Of a stretch of DNA of 64,000 bases, positions 35,377 through 44,459 are shown one piece after another. Below the pieces are notes generated by a model. That model searched no databases. It was given only the letters and a program-made list of their open reading frames with translations, and was not told where the DNA came from. How positions within the stretch are numbered: position 1 is the first letter of the stretch; each line of letters starts with the position of its first letter. The position numbers and the translations under genes are program-made. This DNA is from VXYL01 sp963666465 (GTDB lineage: Bacteria > Pseudomonadota > Gammaproteobacteria > Pseudomonadales > Azotimanducaceae), in contig OY762824.1 of assembly GCA_963666465.1 (NCBI GenBank), positions 5,270,001-5,334,000 on the forward strand, in the 5' to 3' direction.

Positions 35377-35598
35377 CGGCTGTCCCCTGCCGAGGAGCTG
35401 CCGGTGGACGGAGACGCGTCGTTCGGATCGCAGATGCGGTCGCTGGCGTCGATCTTTACGCGACGCAATGTGCGGGTCGAGTCACATTGCCTCGCGTTCC
35501 GCATCGTCCGCGAAAAAAAGCCGTGCCCGAGGCTGGAGGCCGTCCTCGGCTTCTTCGGAGGGGGGCAGGTACGGCCCAAGCGCCGCTAAAGTGTGCTG

Positions 35599-35780
35599 CT
35601 AGTGTACCGACTCTCAAATACGTTTACCTAAATCACATGCTCACATGGCCCCAACCAAGAGAACCGGAGGCGTTAGTAAATGTTTGTTTCCACGGAAAAT
35701 TACACTCTTTAGTCGCCGAGCATCGCGCCAGGCGCCTGCGCCGCACAATATGTACAGGCATTTCAGAGACAGTACACTAG
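35599..35780. mobile_element. AT-rich 182-bp MITE bounded by CTAG
   Basis: Left end CTAGTGTACCGACTCTCAAA, right end reading inward from the complement CTAGTGTACTGTCTCTGAAA; about 29 bases pair with several mismatches. Base composition is markedly lower in GC than the surroundings. No ORF. Its right CTAG is shared with the adjoining repeat A copy. Confidence 0.65.
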
Positions 35781-35891
35781 CGCCACAAGAACCGTTGCCT
35801 TTCGGCAGCGCTCCTTGCCCCAGCCCAAGCCGTCCTGTCACCCTGTCGGCATTCGGCCAGCTCGCGCCGTCCGAAGTCCGACAGACTGCTA
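35777..35891. repeat. CTAG-bounded repeat A, second near-full copy
   Basis: CTAGCGCCACAAGAACC through GACAGACTGCTA, with the hairpin slightly altered (GGCAGCG). The tsaD stop codon, itself within a CTAG (35896-35899), follows within five bases. Confidence 0.75.
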
Positions 35892-35895
35892 CTGG

Positions 35896-36906
35896 CTAGC
35901 CTCCGACCGGTACCAGCGTCTCCAACGACCACCGCGCGCGGGTCGAGACCGCCAGCGGCTCCACCAACCCAGCCGCGAGGCGGAGCGCTCCAGCGTAAGC
36001 GATCATCGCGCCGTTGTCTGTGCATAGCGCTGGTGGCGGATAGACCACTTCCGGCAAGGTGGCCGCAAGCTTGGCGCGCAGCTTGCGGTTGGCAGCGACC
36101 CCGCCGGCTGCCACCAATCGCCCCGTGCCGCTCGTTTCCAGCGCCCGCCGACACTTGATGGCGAGCGTGTCCACCACCGCATCCTCAAAGGCGTAGGCAA
36201 TGTCTGCGACATCCTGCTCGCTCAGCGGTTCGTGCTGCCGCACGGTGTTGAGCGTGAACGTCTTGAGGCCCGCGAAGCTCATGTCGAGGCCGGGGCGGTC
36301 GGTCATCGGGCGCGGAAAGCGGAACCTGCCCGGCTCGCCCCTCTCGGCCGCAGCGGCGATGGCGGGCCCGCCGGGATAGCCAAGGCCCAGCATCTTCGCC
36401 ACCTTGTCGAACGCCTCCCCGGCGGCGTCGTCCACCGACTCGCCGAGCATCGTGTACTTGCCGATGGCATCCACCCGCACAAGCTGTGTGTGCCCGCCTG
36501 ACACGAGCAGGGCCGCAAAGGGCAGTTCCGGGCGCTCGTCGCCGATGAGCGGCGCAAGGAGATGCCCTTCCATGTGATGCACGCCCAAGGCAGGCACGCC
36601 AAGCGACCACGCCAGTGAACGACCGATCCCGGCCCCCACCATGAGCGCACCGATGAGGCCAGGACCGGCGGTATAGGCCACGGCATCGACGTCAGCGAGT
36701 TCCCTCCCGGCATTCGCCATTACCTGCCGGATCAGCGGCAGCGTCTTGCGAATGTGATCACGGGAGGCGAGTTCCGGCACCACCCCCCCGTAGCGGGCGT
36801 GCAACTCCACCTGGCTGTAAACCGAATCCGCCACCAGCCCCTGGGCGGAGTCATGGAGCGCCACTCCCGTCTCGTCACAGGAGGTTTCAATGCCAAGCAC
36901 AACCAT
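35896..36906 (-). CDS. tsaD: tRNA N6-adenosine threonylcarbamoyltransferase TsaD
   Basis: Transfers threonylcarbamoyl to A37 of ANN-decoding tRNAs. 336 residues from MVVLGIETSCDETGVALHD; the metal-binding HHMEGH motif and LLVSGGHTQLV are present, as are GGPAIAAAA and the late VAAGGVAANRKLR and TDNGAMIAYAG. Normal length. Stops at a TAG inside CTAG next to repeat A. The usual neighbour rpsU-dnaG is not adjacent. Confidence 0.96.
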   Translation of the reverse strand: MVVLGIETSCDETGVALHDSAQGLVADSVYSQVELHARYGGVVPELASRDHIRKTLPLIRQVMANAGRELADVDAVAYTAGPGLIGALMVGAGIGRSLAWSLGVPALGVHHMEGHLLAPLIGDERPELPFAALLVSGGHTQLVRVDAIGKYTMLGESVDDAAGEAFDKVAKMLGLGYPGGPAIAAAAERGEPGRFRFPRPMTDRPGLDMSFAGLKTFTLNTVRQHEPLSEQDVADIAYAFEDAVVDTLAIKCRRALETSGTGRLVAAGGVAANRKLRAKLAATLPEVVYPPPALCTDNGAMIAYAGALRLAAGLVEPLAVSTRARWSLETLVPVGG

Positions 36907-37221
36907 CCCAACATCATAACCATAACCGCACCCGCACCTCCGCGGTGTCCGGCCAACGTGCCCTGTCGGCGCGTAAGGGCGAGACGCCCACCCCTCCAGA
37001 AGGTCCCGTCGGTGCTGCGGAGGGAGCGGGCCGCATGGACCTCTCCGGAGGGAGGGCATCCTGCCCTCATACGCGCCGCGCAGGCGCGTCCGATGCGTAC
37101 AGGCGCCAACCCCAATGGCTGCAACGCAACGAACAGTTCACCAAGGCTGCGCCAAGGGGTGGACAACTGGGCGTTGCTCCATCACTCTCACCGCCCTTTG
37201 ATGGCTTGAGGGGAGTGGGGC
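36907..37221. other. Intergenic region with a GAGGGCA repeat
   Basis: Divergent gap between tsaD and the carboxylase gene; it must hold promoters for both but none is clear. It contains the dispersed repeat at 37044-37091. No ORF of note. Confidence 0.4.
37044..37091 (-). repeat. GAGGGCA repeat, copy 1
   Basis: Complement reads GGACGCGCCTGCGCGGCGCG then TATGAGGGCAGGATGCCC and TCCCTCCGGA. About 48 bp, with a GAGGGCA-TCC-TGCCCTC hairpin. Similar copies at 40998-41045 and 43033-43081. Confidence 0.6.
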
Positions 37222-40200
37222 GTGTCGTTGCATCAGCGGGCCTTGATCGCAAATCGGGGAGAGATCGCCATACGCATCGCCAAGGCGGCGGCGGGGCTCG
37301 GAATGGAGTCGGTGGCCGTCCATGCGCCGGTGGATGCCCTGTCGCTGCACTCGCGGTTTGCCACGGAGGCACGGGAGATTGGCGGCGGCAACGGCACCGA
37401 TCCCATCGGTGCCTATCTCGATGCCGGCGCGTTGGTGGCGCTGGCCAAGGACACCGGTTGCGACTGCGTCCATCCCGGCTACGGCTTCCTGTCGGAAAAC
37501 GCCGCGTTCGCCGAAGGTTGCGCGGCGGAAGGAATCGCCTTCGTCGGCCCGCCGGCCAAGGCACTCGCCCTCTTCGGCGACAAGGTGCGTTCCCGCGAGC
37601 TTGCACGCTCGCTCGGCGTGCCGGTGGTTCCCGGCAGCGACGCCGCACTCTCCTCCCCGGAGCAAGCCGCCGAGGTCGCCGAAGCCATCGGCTATCCCGT
37701 CATGCTGAAGGCCTCCGCTGGCGGCGGTGGGCGCGGGATGCGAGCGGTCGAGTCCGCCGCAGACATGGCCGAAGCCTTCGCCCGCTGTCGCGGCGAGGCG
37801 GAGGCGGCGTTCGGCAACGGCGCCCTGTTCGTCGAACGCCTCGTGCGCCGACCCCGGCACATCGAGGTGCAGGTGCTCGCCGACTCGACCGGCCACGCCA
37901 TCCACCTGTTCGAGCGCGACTGCTCCGTGCAACTGCGCAACCAGAAAGTGGTGGAGATCGCTCCGGCGCCGGGGCTCGATCCCTCCCTGCGCCAACGCAT
38001 GGCGGACGACGCAATCCGGCTCGTGCAGGCCGCCGGCTACGTCAACGCCGGCACGGTGGAATTCCTCGTGCTGCCGGAGTCGGGCGAGCACTTCCTCATC
38101 GAATGCAATCCTCGCATCCAGGTGGAACACACCGTTACCGAACAGGTGATGGGCGTGGACTTGGTGGAGGCGCAGTTCCGCATCGCCGCCGGCGCCGCGC
38201 TGGCGGAGTTCGGCCTTGGCGACCAACTGGCGGTGGGCGAGCCGAGGGGCTTCGCCGTGCAGGCTCGGGTGGTGGCCCAAGGCACCGGCACCATCGCCGC
38301 ATACAAGGAACCGTCGGGCGTCGGCGTGCGCGTGGACGGCTGCGGCTATGCCGGTTACGCGCCGCCGCCCCAGTTTGACCCACTGCTCGCCAAGGTGGTG
38401 GGTTCGTCCGGTTCCGCCGCCTCCTTCATCTCGGCAGTGGACAGAACCCTGCGGGCATTGAACGAGTTTCAGGTGGCGGGCCTGCCCACCAACGTCGATC
38501 AATTGCGCGCCATCCTCTCCCACGACGAACTGCGCGGCGGCAACGTCCGCACCAGCTTGCTCGCCGACCATCCGCAACTGCTGAACGGCAGCGCGTCAGG
38601 CTTGCCGACCGCAGCCACTCTGGAACTCCTCAACCGACAAATTCCGCCGCTTGGCGGCTCGGCAGCACCCGTGCAGCCGCCAGCGCCTACGGCAGAGTCG
38701 CTTGAAGTGGCGCCCGGCGATCGCGGCGTGGAATGTCCCATGGCCAGCACTGTGGTCGAACTGCGCGCCCAGCAAGGCGACAAGGTCGCCATCGGCGACA
38801 TCCTGCTGATCGTCAGCGCCATGAAGATGGAGACCAACATCACCGCGCCGTGCGCTGGCGAAATCACCGGCCTTCAGGAGCTGGCGCCCGGCGATGCGGT
38901 GGGCGCAGGCCAGATCGTCGCCGCCATCGCGCCACTCCAGGGAGACGCCGCGGACGCAGCCTCCGCCTCCGGTGACCAGACATGGCAGCCGCATCTGGAC
39001 GAGGTGGCAACCCTGCAAGCCCTCGCCTTGAAGCGCCTCGCGCCGGACTCGGACGAACCCGGCGTCGTGCGCCAGCGCAGTCGTGGCAAGCTCAACTGCC
39101 GGGAACGCATTGACCTGTTGCTCGACGATGGCTCGTTCCGGGAGATAGGCAGCGTCGCCGGCTTCGCCACCCACGACGAATACGGCGACATCGTGGCCTT
39201 CACCCCGGCCAACCACGTCGGCGGCTGGGGCACCATCGCCCGCCGCAATGCCATCGTCTGCGCCGACGACTTCACCTCCCGCGGCGGCCATGCCGACGGT
39301 GCCATCGGCGCCAAGAGCGGCTATCTCGACCGCCTTTCCTTGGAGATGCGATGCCCATCAATTCGCCTGCTCGACGGCTCCTCCGGCGGCGGCAGCGTCG
39401 CGGCGATGGTTCCGCAGCAGAGGAAGGAAGGCGAAAGCAACGCCCAGGAAAGCAAGGGCGCCATCAAGGCGGGCCGGCCCCGCGTGGCCGGGGGCGGCGG
39501 CTCGTTCCTGCCGGGACATCTCGGAAGCACCATGTACACCGAACAGCTCAGCACCGTGCCCGTGGTGAACATGCTGCTCGGCAGCGTGGTGGGGATCGGC
39601 GCAGCCAAGGCCGTGCTGGGCCACTTCTCGGTGATGGTGCGCGACATCGCGCAGCTGTTCGTGGCCGGGCCGCCGGTGGTGAGCCACGCGATGGGCTACG
39701 ACATCAGCAAGGAGGATCTCGGCGACTGGCGCATCCACTGCACCAACGGCTCGGTGGACAATCTGGCGGAGTCGGAAGAGGAAGCGGCGGCCATGGTGCG
39801 ACGTTTCCTGTCGTATGTGCCATCGTCGGTCTACGAGACGCCGCCGGTGCTTGCGGATTCAGGCGACTCGCGCACGCGCCGCGAGGAGGAGCTGTTCCGC
39901 CTCGTGCCGCGCAAGCGCACCACCACGTTCAACATGCGACGCGCCATTGAACTGATGGCCGATAGCGGCTCCTTCTTCGAGATCGGCGCGCTGTGGGGCA
40001 CCGACCAGATCGTCGGCCTCGCCCGCTTCAATGGCCATCCGGTGGGCGTCATCGCCTCCGACAGCCGGCACGTCAACGGCGGCGCGCTCACGGCGGACGG
40101 CTGTGACAAGCTCATCCGCCACCTCGACATGTGCGACCTGTTCCACCTGCCCGTGCTGAATCTGGTGGACAACCCCGGCTTCGCGGTGGGGCTGGAGCAC

Positions 40201-40638
40201 GAAATGGCCGGCACCATCCGCAAGGGCGGCGAGTGGATGGTGGCGTTCTCGCAGGTGCGAACGCCCATCTTCACGGTGCTGATGCGGCGCAGCTTCGGCG
40301 TTGCCGGCAACAACTACGCAACCCCTCGGGCGCAGCCTTCCATGCGGGTGGCGTGGCCGGCTGCAGATGTGGGCGGCATCCCGCCGGAGGGGGGCATCGA
40401 GGCGGCCTACAAGCGGCAACTGGCGGAGGCGGAGGACCCGGCGGCGCTGCGGGCGGAACTCGAGGCGCGCATCGAAAGCGTGCGCGGGCCGTTGGGGCCG
40501 CTGTCGAAATTCCAGATCGAGGAGATGATCGACCCCCGCGACACCCGCTGCTACATCTGCGATTGGGTGGACCTGGCGTATCGGATCGTCAACCAGCCGG
40601 GGCATTTGGCGCCTCGGCCCTTGCAGTTCCGGCCGTGA
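37222..40638 (+). CDS. Single-chain acyl-CoA carboxylase (BC-BCCP-CT)
   Basis: 1138 residues combining three usually separate subunits. Biotin carboxylase (about 1-450): ALIANRGEIAIRIAKAAAG, the ATP-grasp loop KASAGGGGRGMRAVE and ECNPRIQVEHTVTEQVMG. Biotin carrier (about 500-570): biotinyl Lys535 in SAMKMET. Carboxyltransferase (about 590-1138): SGGGSVAAM, YDISKEDLGDWRIH and DNPGFAVGLEHEMAG. This layout is known from long-chain acyl-CoA carboxylases. The exact acyl-CoA substrate cannot be read off. ATG at 37222 fits the BC start. Confidence 0.9.
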   Translation: MSLHQRALIANRGEIAIRIAKAAAGLGMESVAVHAPVDALSLHSRFATEAREIGGGNGTDPIGAYLDAGALVALAKDTGCDCVHPGYGFLSENAAFAEGCAAEGIAFVGPPAKALALFGDKVRSRELARSLGVPVVPGSDAALSSPEQAAEVAEAIGYPVMLKASAGGGGRGMRAVESAADMAEAFARCRGEAEAAFGNGALFVERLVRRPRHIEVQVLADSTGHAIHLFERDCSVQLRNQKVVEIAPAPGLDPSLRQRMADDAIRLVQAAGYVNAGTVEFLVLPESGEHFLIECNPRIQVEHTVTEQVMGVDLVEAQFRIAAGAALAEFGLGDQLAVGEPRGFAVQARVVAQGTGTIAAYKEPSGVGVRVDGCGYAGYAPPPQFDPLLAKVVGSSGSAASFISAVDRTLRALNEFQVAGLPTNVDQLRAILSHDELRGGNVRTSLLADHPQLLNGSASGLPTAATLELLNRQIPPLGGSAAPVQPPAPTAESLEVAPGDRGVECPMASTVVELRAQQGDKVAIGDILLIVSAMKMETNITAPCAGEITGLQELAPGDAVGAGQIVAAIAPLQGDAADAASASGDQTWQPHLDEVATLQALALKRLAPDSDEPGVVRQRSRGKLNCRERIDLLLDDGSFREIGSVAGFATHDEYGDIVAFTPANHVGGWGTIARRNAIVCADDFTSRGGHADGAIGAKSGYLDRLSLEMRCPSIRLLDGSSGGGSVAAMVPQQRKEGESNAQESKGAIKAGRPRVAGGGGSFLPGHLGSTMYTEQLSTVPVVNMLLGSVVGIGAAKAVLGHFSVMVRDIAQLFVAGPPVVSHAMGYDISKEDLGDWRIHCTNGSVDNLAESEEEAAAMVRRFLSYVPSSVYETPPVLADSGDSRTRREEELFRLVPRKRTTTFNMRRAIELMADSGSFFEIGALWGTDQIVGLARFNGHPVGVIASDSRHVNGGALTADGCDKLIRHLDMCDLFHLPVLNLVDNPGFAVGLEHEMAGTIRKGGEWMVAFSQVRTPIFTVLMRRSFGVAGNNYATPRAQPSMRVAWPAADVGGIPPEGGIEAAYKRQLAEAEDPAALRAELEARIESVRGPLGPLSKFQIEEMIDPRDTRCYICDWVDLAYRIVNQPGHLAPRPLQFRP

Positions 40639-40759
40639 TCTGCGCGAAGTGTGCCGGCTGAAACGGCCATGGGTGCAGTCTCGGCGCAGTTGGGCTTCAT
40701 TCCGCCTTCGGAAGCGGATGGCCCCCGCGTGACTACAGCTGGCACGACATCGGCATCGA

Positions 40760-40954
40760 ACCTTCAGCATCGCCACCTCGAAACGCCACCGCTGGCATTA
40801 CTTCGTCGACATGGCGCCGGAGGAAGTGCTGGTGATCAAGTCCTTCGACTCCGACGGCGCAATAGGCAGGACCTGCCCCCACGCATCCTTCGCTCACCCA
40901 TCTCCGGGCGAACCCCGCCGCAGCATTGAGTTGCGCGTGCTCTGCTTCTGTTAA
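40760..40954 (+). pseudogene. C-terminal remnant of a CmcJ/NvfI-type oxygenase
   Basis: The frame reads RHRWHYFVDMAPEEVLVIKS, FDSDGAIGRTCPHASFAHPS and PGEPRRSIELRVLCFC-stop. This resembles the C-terminus of CmcJ/NvfI-family proteins (W-YF-DM-PDEVL--K-YDS; PHTAF; P-R-SIE-R). Everything before is lost, so it is a gene relic in the 600-base gap between the carboxylase and comF. Confidence 0.5.
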
Positions 40955-40997
40955 ATCACTCGTCACCCCCTCTCCGGACCTGGCGGTCGCGCCCGAA

Positions 40998-41045
40998 GGA
41001 CGCGCCTGACGGCGCGCGTGGAGGGCAGAATGCCTCCCCTCCAGA
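40998..41045 (+). repeat. GAGGGCA repeat, copy 2
   Basis: GGACGCGCCTGACGGCGCGC, GTGGAGGGCAGAATGCC, TCCCCTCCAGA. Matches the complement of 37044-37091 with few changes. Confidence 0.6.
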
Positions 41046-41052
41046 GGGAAGC

Positions 41053-41168
41053 CTGGCAGCCTGTCGGACTTCGGACGGCGCAAGCTGGCCGAATGCCGAC
41101 AGGGTGACAGGACGGCCTGGGCTGGGGCAGGAAGCGTTGCCGAAAGGCAACGGTCCTTGTGGCGCCAG
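41053..41168 (-). repeat. Repeat A, third full-length copy (inverted)
   Basis: Complement of the 16613-16729 unit, including the GTTGCCGAAAGGCAAC hairpin; the CTAG ends have mutated to CTGG and CCAG. It lies upstream of comF. Confidence 0.7.
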
Positions 41169-41245
41169 AGGCGATAGCTGCAGGTTGTGTGCGACATCTG
41201 CCCCTTGGTGGCTACCGGTGCCGGTGAACCGGTTACGTTATTTCC

Positions 41246-41944
41246 ATGAAACCGCTTTGGACCATCTTTCCGGGGTTCTGTCCCCTCTGTCGGCGCGCTT
41301 CCGGGCGGGCGATGGATTTGTGCGAGGCATGCGAGCGTGCCATTGTGGCGAACCTCGATGCTTGCCCGCTTTGTGCGATGCCGGGGCTTGGGCCGGATGC
41401 TTGCGCGGCCTGCATTGCCGCGCCGGAGCCGTGGGGGTTGGCGGTGGCGCCGTTTGTCTATGCGCCGCCGCTGAATCGGTTGGTGCTTGGGCTGAAGAAC
41501 GGCAATGGGCTGATGCAGGCGCGTGTGCTCGGTGCCTTGCTGGCGCCCGCGCTGCTGCGGACGTATGCGGGACAAGCCTTGCCGGATGCGTTGGTGCCCG
41601 TTCCGCTGACGTGGCGTCGTCGCCGCCAGCGCGGTTTCAACCAGGCCGCTCTGCTCGGTCGCGACATTTCGCGTCGCTTGGGACTGCCTCTCGCCAGCCG
41701 TCACCTGCGCCGCATTCGTGACGCCGCGCCACAGCGCACGCTCTCGCGCAGCGCCCGTCAGCGCAATCTGCGACGTGCCTTCTCCGCATCGACCGTGTCC
41801 GGCACCGTGGCGATCATCGACGACGTGATGACGACCGGTTCGACGCTGCGAGCTTGCACGAACGCGGTTCTCAAGGCTGGCGCGGCCGAGGTTCACGTCT
41901 GGGCAGTCGCCCGCACGGTGGACGGCCTGCCGCAGGTGCGGTGA
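41246..41944 (+). CDS. comF: ComF-family phosphoribosyltransferase-like protein
   Basis: 232 residues: N-terminal double zinc ribbon (CPLC...CEAC, CPLC...CAAC, about 12-60) and a phosphoribosyltransferase domain with DALVPVPLTWRRRRQRGFNQ and the PRPP loop VAIIDDVMTTGSTLRA. Homologues (ComFC) act in DNA uptake for natural transformation. Here it is a single gene. Confidence 0.92.
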   Translation: MKPLWTIFPGFCPLCRRASGRAMDLCEACERAIVANLDACPLCAMPGLGPDACAACIAAPEPWGLAVAPFVYAPPLNRLVLGLKNGNGLMQARVLGALLAPALLRTYAGQALPDALVPVPLTWRRRRQRGFNQAALLGRDISRRLGLPLASRHLRRIRDAAPQRTLSRSARQRNLRRAFSASTVSGTVAIIDDVMTTGSTLRACTNAVLKAGAAEVHVWAVARTVDGLPQVR

Positions 41945-41945
41945 A

Positions 41946-42374
41946 TCAGTCGAGGCCGTCGCCCTTGACGAGCTGCTTGCCGAGCGCGAACCCCGCTGCC
42001 GCTGCGGCTGGGTGGCGGGTCAGGGCAAAGGCAAGTGCGCCGACGCCGATGCCGGCGCCCCAGGACAGAAGCTGCGGGCTTTCCGCCTTTCCGGTGGCAG
42101 CGCGGGTGACGGTGTGTTCGCAGTTGTTGGTGAAGAGGTTGTAGTCGCGCCGGGGTTGGCCTTGCGCGGCACGGAGGGTGCGGAGGCGAGCCATGCGTTC
42201 CTGATGGCGCACGTGCATGGGCTGGCCCTGGCGGAATTCTGCCTCCGAAGAGACGTGCTCACCACGCAGGGGGGTGTTGTGAAAAATGCGGTCGCCACCA
42301 AGGGCGATGCCCTTGTGCATCACAAGCCCCTTGCGGCGGGCGACGATGTCGCCGGGGAGATAGCGCGCAACCAT
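41946..42374 (-). CDS. LRAT-like (NlpC/P60 superfamily) protein
   Basis: 142 residues. The catalytic pattern of lecithin:retinol acyltransferase-type enzymes is visible: His20 in VMHKGIALGG, a second His in RIFHNTPLRG, and the cysteine of TNNCEHTV. A hydrophobic C-terminal segment (about 105-130) may anchor it in the membrane. Bacterial members may act as acyltransferases or thiol hydrolases; substrate unknown. Convergent with comF, one base apart. Confidence 0.75.
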   Translation of the reverse strand: MVARYLPGDIVARRKGLVMHKGIALGGDRIFHNTPLRGEHVSSEAEFRQGQPMHVRHQERMARLRTLRAAQGQPRRDYNLFTNNCEHTVTRAATGKAESPQLLSWGAGIGVGALAFALTRHPAAAAAGFALGKQLVKGDGLD

Positions 42375-42602
42375 GCGTGTCCTCCGATGAAGTGACGCGG
42401 GTCATGCAGATTATGGGCCATTGGCTGCGGGTGCTGCGGGATCTTCACGCGGTGGTTGGGGACCTTGGCGGCCGCGGTGAAGGGTTGATGTCGCTGGAGG
42501 CCACGGCCGCAAGGTGAATATCGCCTTATGTCGGTGGGATTGGCCAATGGCTAGCCGTCCGCTCAATCGATGCTGGTGGTGCCGCCACTCTCCTCATCCG
42601 CC

Positions 42603-42941
42603 TCAACCTTCAAGACTCCCGAGAAGGTAATCGAGTGCATCTGCGAGGCGCTGTTCATCGCAGACGTTGCACAGGCCCTTGGCTGGCATGGCCGGGGGCA
42701 TCCCTGCCACCACGCTGTCGAGCAGGGCTTCTCTGCCCTTCTTGAGCCTCCAGTCCCAGCCTTCCGGATCGCCGAATTTCGGGGCGCCGGCTACGCCCGC
42801 GTGATGGCAGGAGAAGCAGTAGCGCTCGTAGGTTTTCTTGCCGGGATGCTCGGCCACGTCGTTCCCGCCACAGCCGGCGAGCGCCAACGGGCACGCCGCG
42901 ACCGCCCACAGCAACAGCCCCCTCACATTGCGCTCTCTCAC
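42603..42941 (-). CDS. Class I cytochrome c (c5-like lipoprotein)
   Basis: 112 residues. The leader ends in LALAGC, a lipobox. The single haem site is CFSCHH (CxxCH), about residue 42, and the distal methionine is probably in VAGMPPAMPAKG. Additional C-terminal Cys pair in CNVC is typical of c5-type proteins. An electron-transfer role in the periplasm is expected. Bases 42375-42602 hold nothing I recognise. Confidence 0.85.
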   Translation of the reverse strand: MRERNVRGLLLWAVAACPLALAGCGGNDVAEHPGKKTYERYCFSCHHAGVAGAPKFGDPEGWDWRLKKGREALLDSVVAGMPPAMPAKGLCNVCDEQRLADALDYLLGSLEG

Positions 42942-43032
42942 TCTGCCTCCTTCTGCCTAAAGCCTCTTGTCACGTCGCCTTCTTGCCCGCCATCGGCCGG
43001 CCCGACGGGGGCACCGTCACCCCATCTTGCAG

Positions 43033-43081
43033 GGACGCGTCTTGGCGGCGCGCAGGGAGCGCAGGATGCCCTTCCTCCAGA
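43033..43081 (+). repeat. GAGGGCA repeat, copy 3
   Basis: GGACGCGTCTTGGCGGCGCG, CAGGGAGCGCAGGATGCCC, TTCCTCCAGA. Located between the cytochrome and transporter genes. Confidence 0.55.
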
Positions 43082-43094
43082 AAGGACACGCTCG

Positions 43095-44453
43095 CTACGT
43101 CAAAAGGTTGCCGACGATAAAGGCGGAGAGCGCCGCTTGCACGAGGAAAATCACCGCCACCGCTCCGGTCACCCAGTTCGCCGGGCGCACGCGGGCATCC
43201 ATGCGAGTGCGTTGCAGATACAGCGTGAGGAAGCTCTGCACCGGCAGCATGAAGGCGCCGAACGTTGCGCCGAAGACCACGAGGCCAATGGGTTCCGGAT
43301 GCACCACGTAGATCGAGCAACTGATGATCGGCATGGCGATGATGTAGCCGCGAATCCAGCGCTGACGCAGGGCCAGGTTGCTGCGCGGGATGAAGCCGAA
43401 GGTCACCAGGAGATCCGGGAACGACCGCGAGCCGGCGCCGATGCCCGACAGCACCGTGGAGAACAGGATGCAGAAGGCGCCGAAGCTGAACAGCCAAAAC
43501 GACCACGGCCCCATCGTCTCCGTGTACATGCTCGCGAGCACGGTGATGGTCTCGGTGCCGGATGGCTGCACGCCGAGCCGGTGCAGCACCCCGGCACCCA
43601 GCGCATAGAAGGCAAGCGTTGCGCAGGTGAGGATGAACAACGTCACCCACACATCCGTCTGCACCACCCGAATCCAGCCCTTGGCCCGTGCCGCCCAGCC
43701 CGGCTCGTTCAGGTCGCCGCCGACGAAGTTCGGGTAGCCCTTCTCGACGCACCAATAGGTGTAGCCAGCGATCTCGCTCGACGCGACACCGGTGGCGCCG
43801 TACATGGCGATGGCCAGCACCGCGTGCTCGAGCGGGAAGTCGAAGGTCAGCCCCGAAAGGATGTCGTCGCCGGTGGCGCGGAACTCCGTCCCCTGCATGA
43901 GGCCTGCCGAGACGATGGTGGCGAGGGTGAAGCTCATCACCAGCACCAGCATGACCTTCTCAAGCCGGGCATACGCACCGGTCCAGAGAATCAGCATGAC
44001 GACGATCGCGGCAATGATCGTCGCCTGCGCGCCGTCCACCGGCAGGAGCAGGCCCAACGCCTGTCCTGCGCCGCCGATGATGCCGCCGGCGGTGAGGAGC
44101 CCTGGCACGAAGCCGATCAGACCGAGCCAGATGGGCCAAGAGATCGGACCGTGCGGTCCCGGCAGCTTGCCCGGCATCCGGTTGAGGGCGCGTTGGTAGG
44201 TGTCGCCGCTTGTGACCACATAGCGCGCAAGCTCCGCCTGGATCAGCGACTTCACCCAGCAGGAGAACAGCACCCACCACAGCAGCACGAAACCCACCGC
44301 GGCGCCGAGCCCGGCGGTGAGCAGGATTTCGCCGGAGCCGACGATGGACCCGGAGACGACGATGCCGGGGCCAAGGTTCCTGAGCCTCCCACCCAAGGTG
44401 GTCGGCGGCTCTCGCGTGCCGCCTTCCTGAATGGTGTAGGGATCGTCGCTCAC
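43095..44453 (-). CDS. Nramp-family-like membrane transporter
   Basis: 452 residues with about 11 membrane helices. LGPGIVVSGSIVGSGEILLT occupies the position of the first Nramp helix, and MYGATGVASSEIAGYTYWC that of the sixth. The metal-binding DPGN and MPH motifs of true Mn/Fe transporters are not evident, so it is a divergent member and may move another substrate. Start ATG at 44453; next gene upstream is 6 bases away, suggesting an operon with the amidase. Confidence 0.75.
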   Translation of the reverse strand: MSDDPYTIQEGGTREPPTTLGGRLRNLGPGIVVSGSIVGSGEILLTAGLGAAVGFVLLWWVLFSCWVKSLIQAELARYVVTSGDTYQRALNRMPGKLPGPHGPISWPIWLGLIGFVPGLLTAGGIIGGAGQALGLLLPVDGAQATIIAAIVVMLILWTGAYARLEKVMLVLVMSFTLATIVSAGLMQGTEFRATGDDILSGLTFDFPLEHAVLAIAMYGATGVASSEIAGYTYWCVEKGYPNFVGGDLNEPGWAARAKGWIRVVQTDVWVTLFILTCATLAFYALGAGVLHRLGVQPSGTETITVLASMYTETMGPWSFWLFSFGAFCILFSTVLSGIGAGSRSFPDLLVTFGFIPRSNLALRQRWIRGYIIAMPIISCSIYVVHPEPIGLVVFGATFGAFMLPVQSFLTLYLQRTRMDARVRPANWVTGAVAVIFLVQAALSAFIVGNLLT

Positions 44454-44459
44454 CGAATG

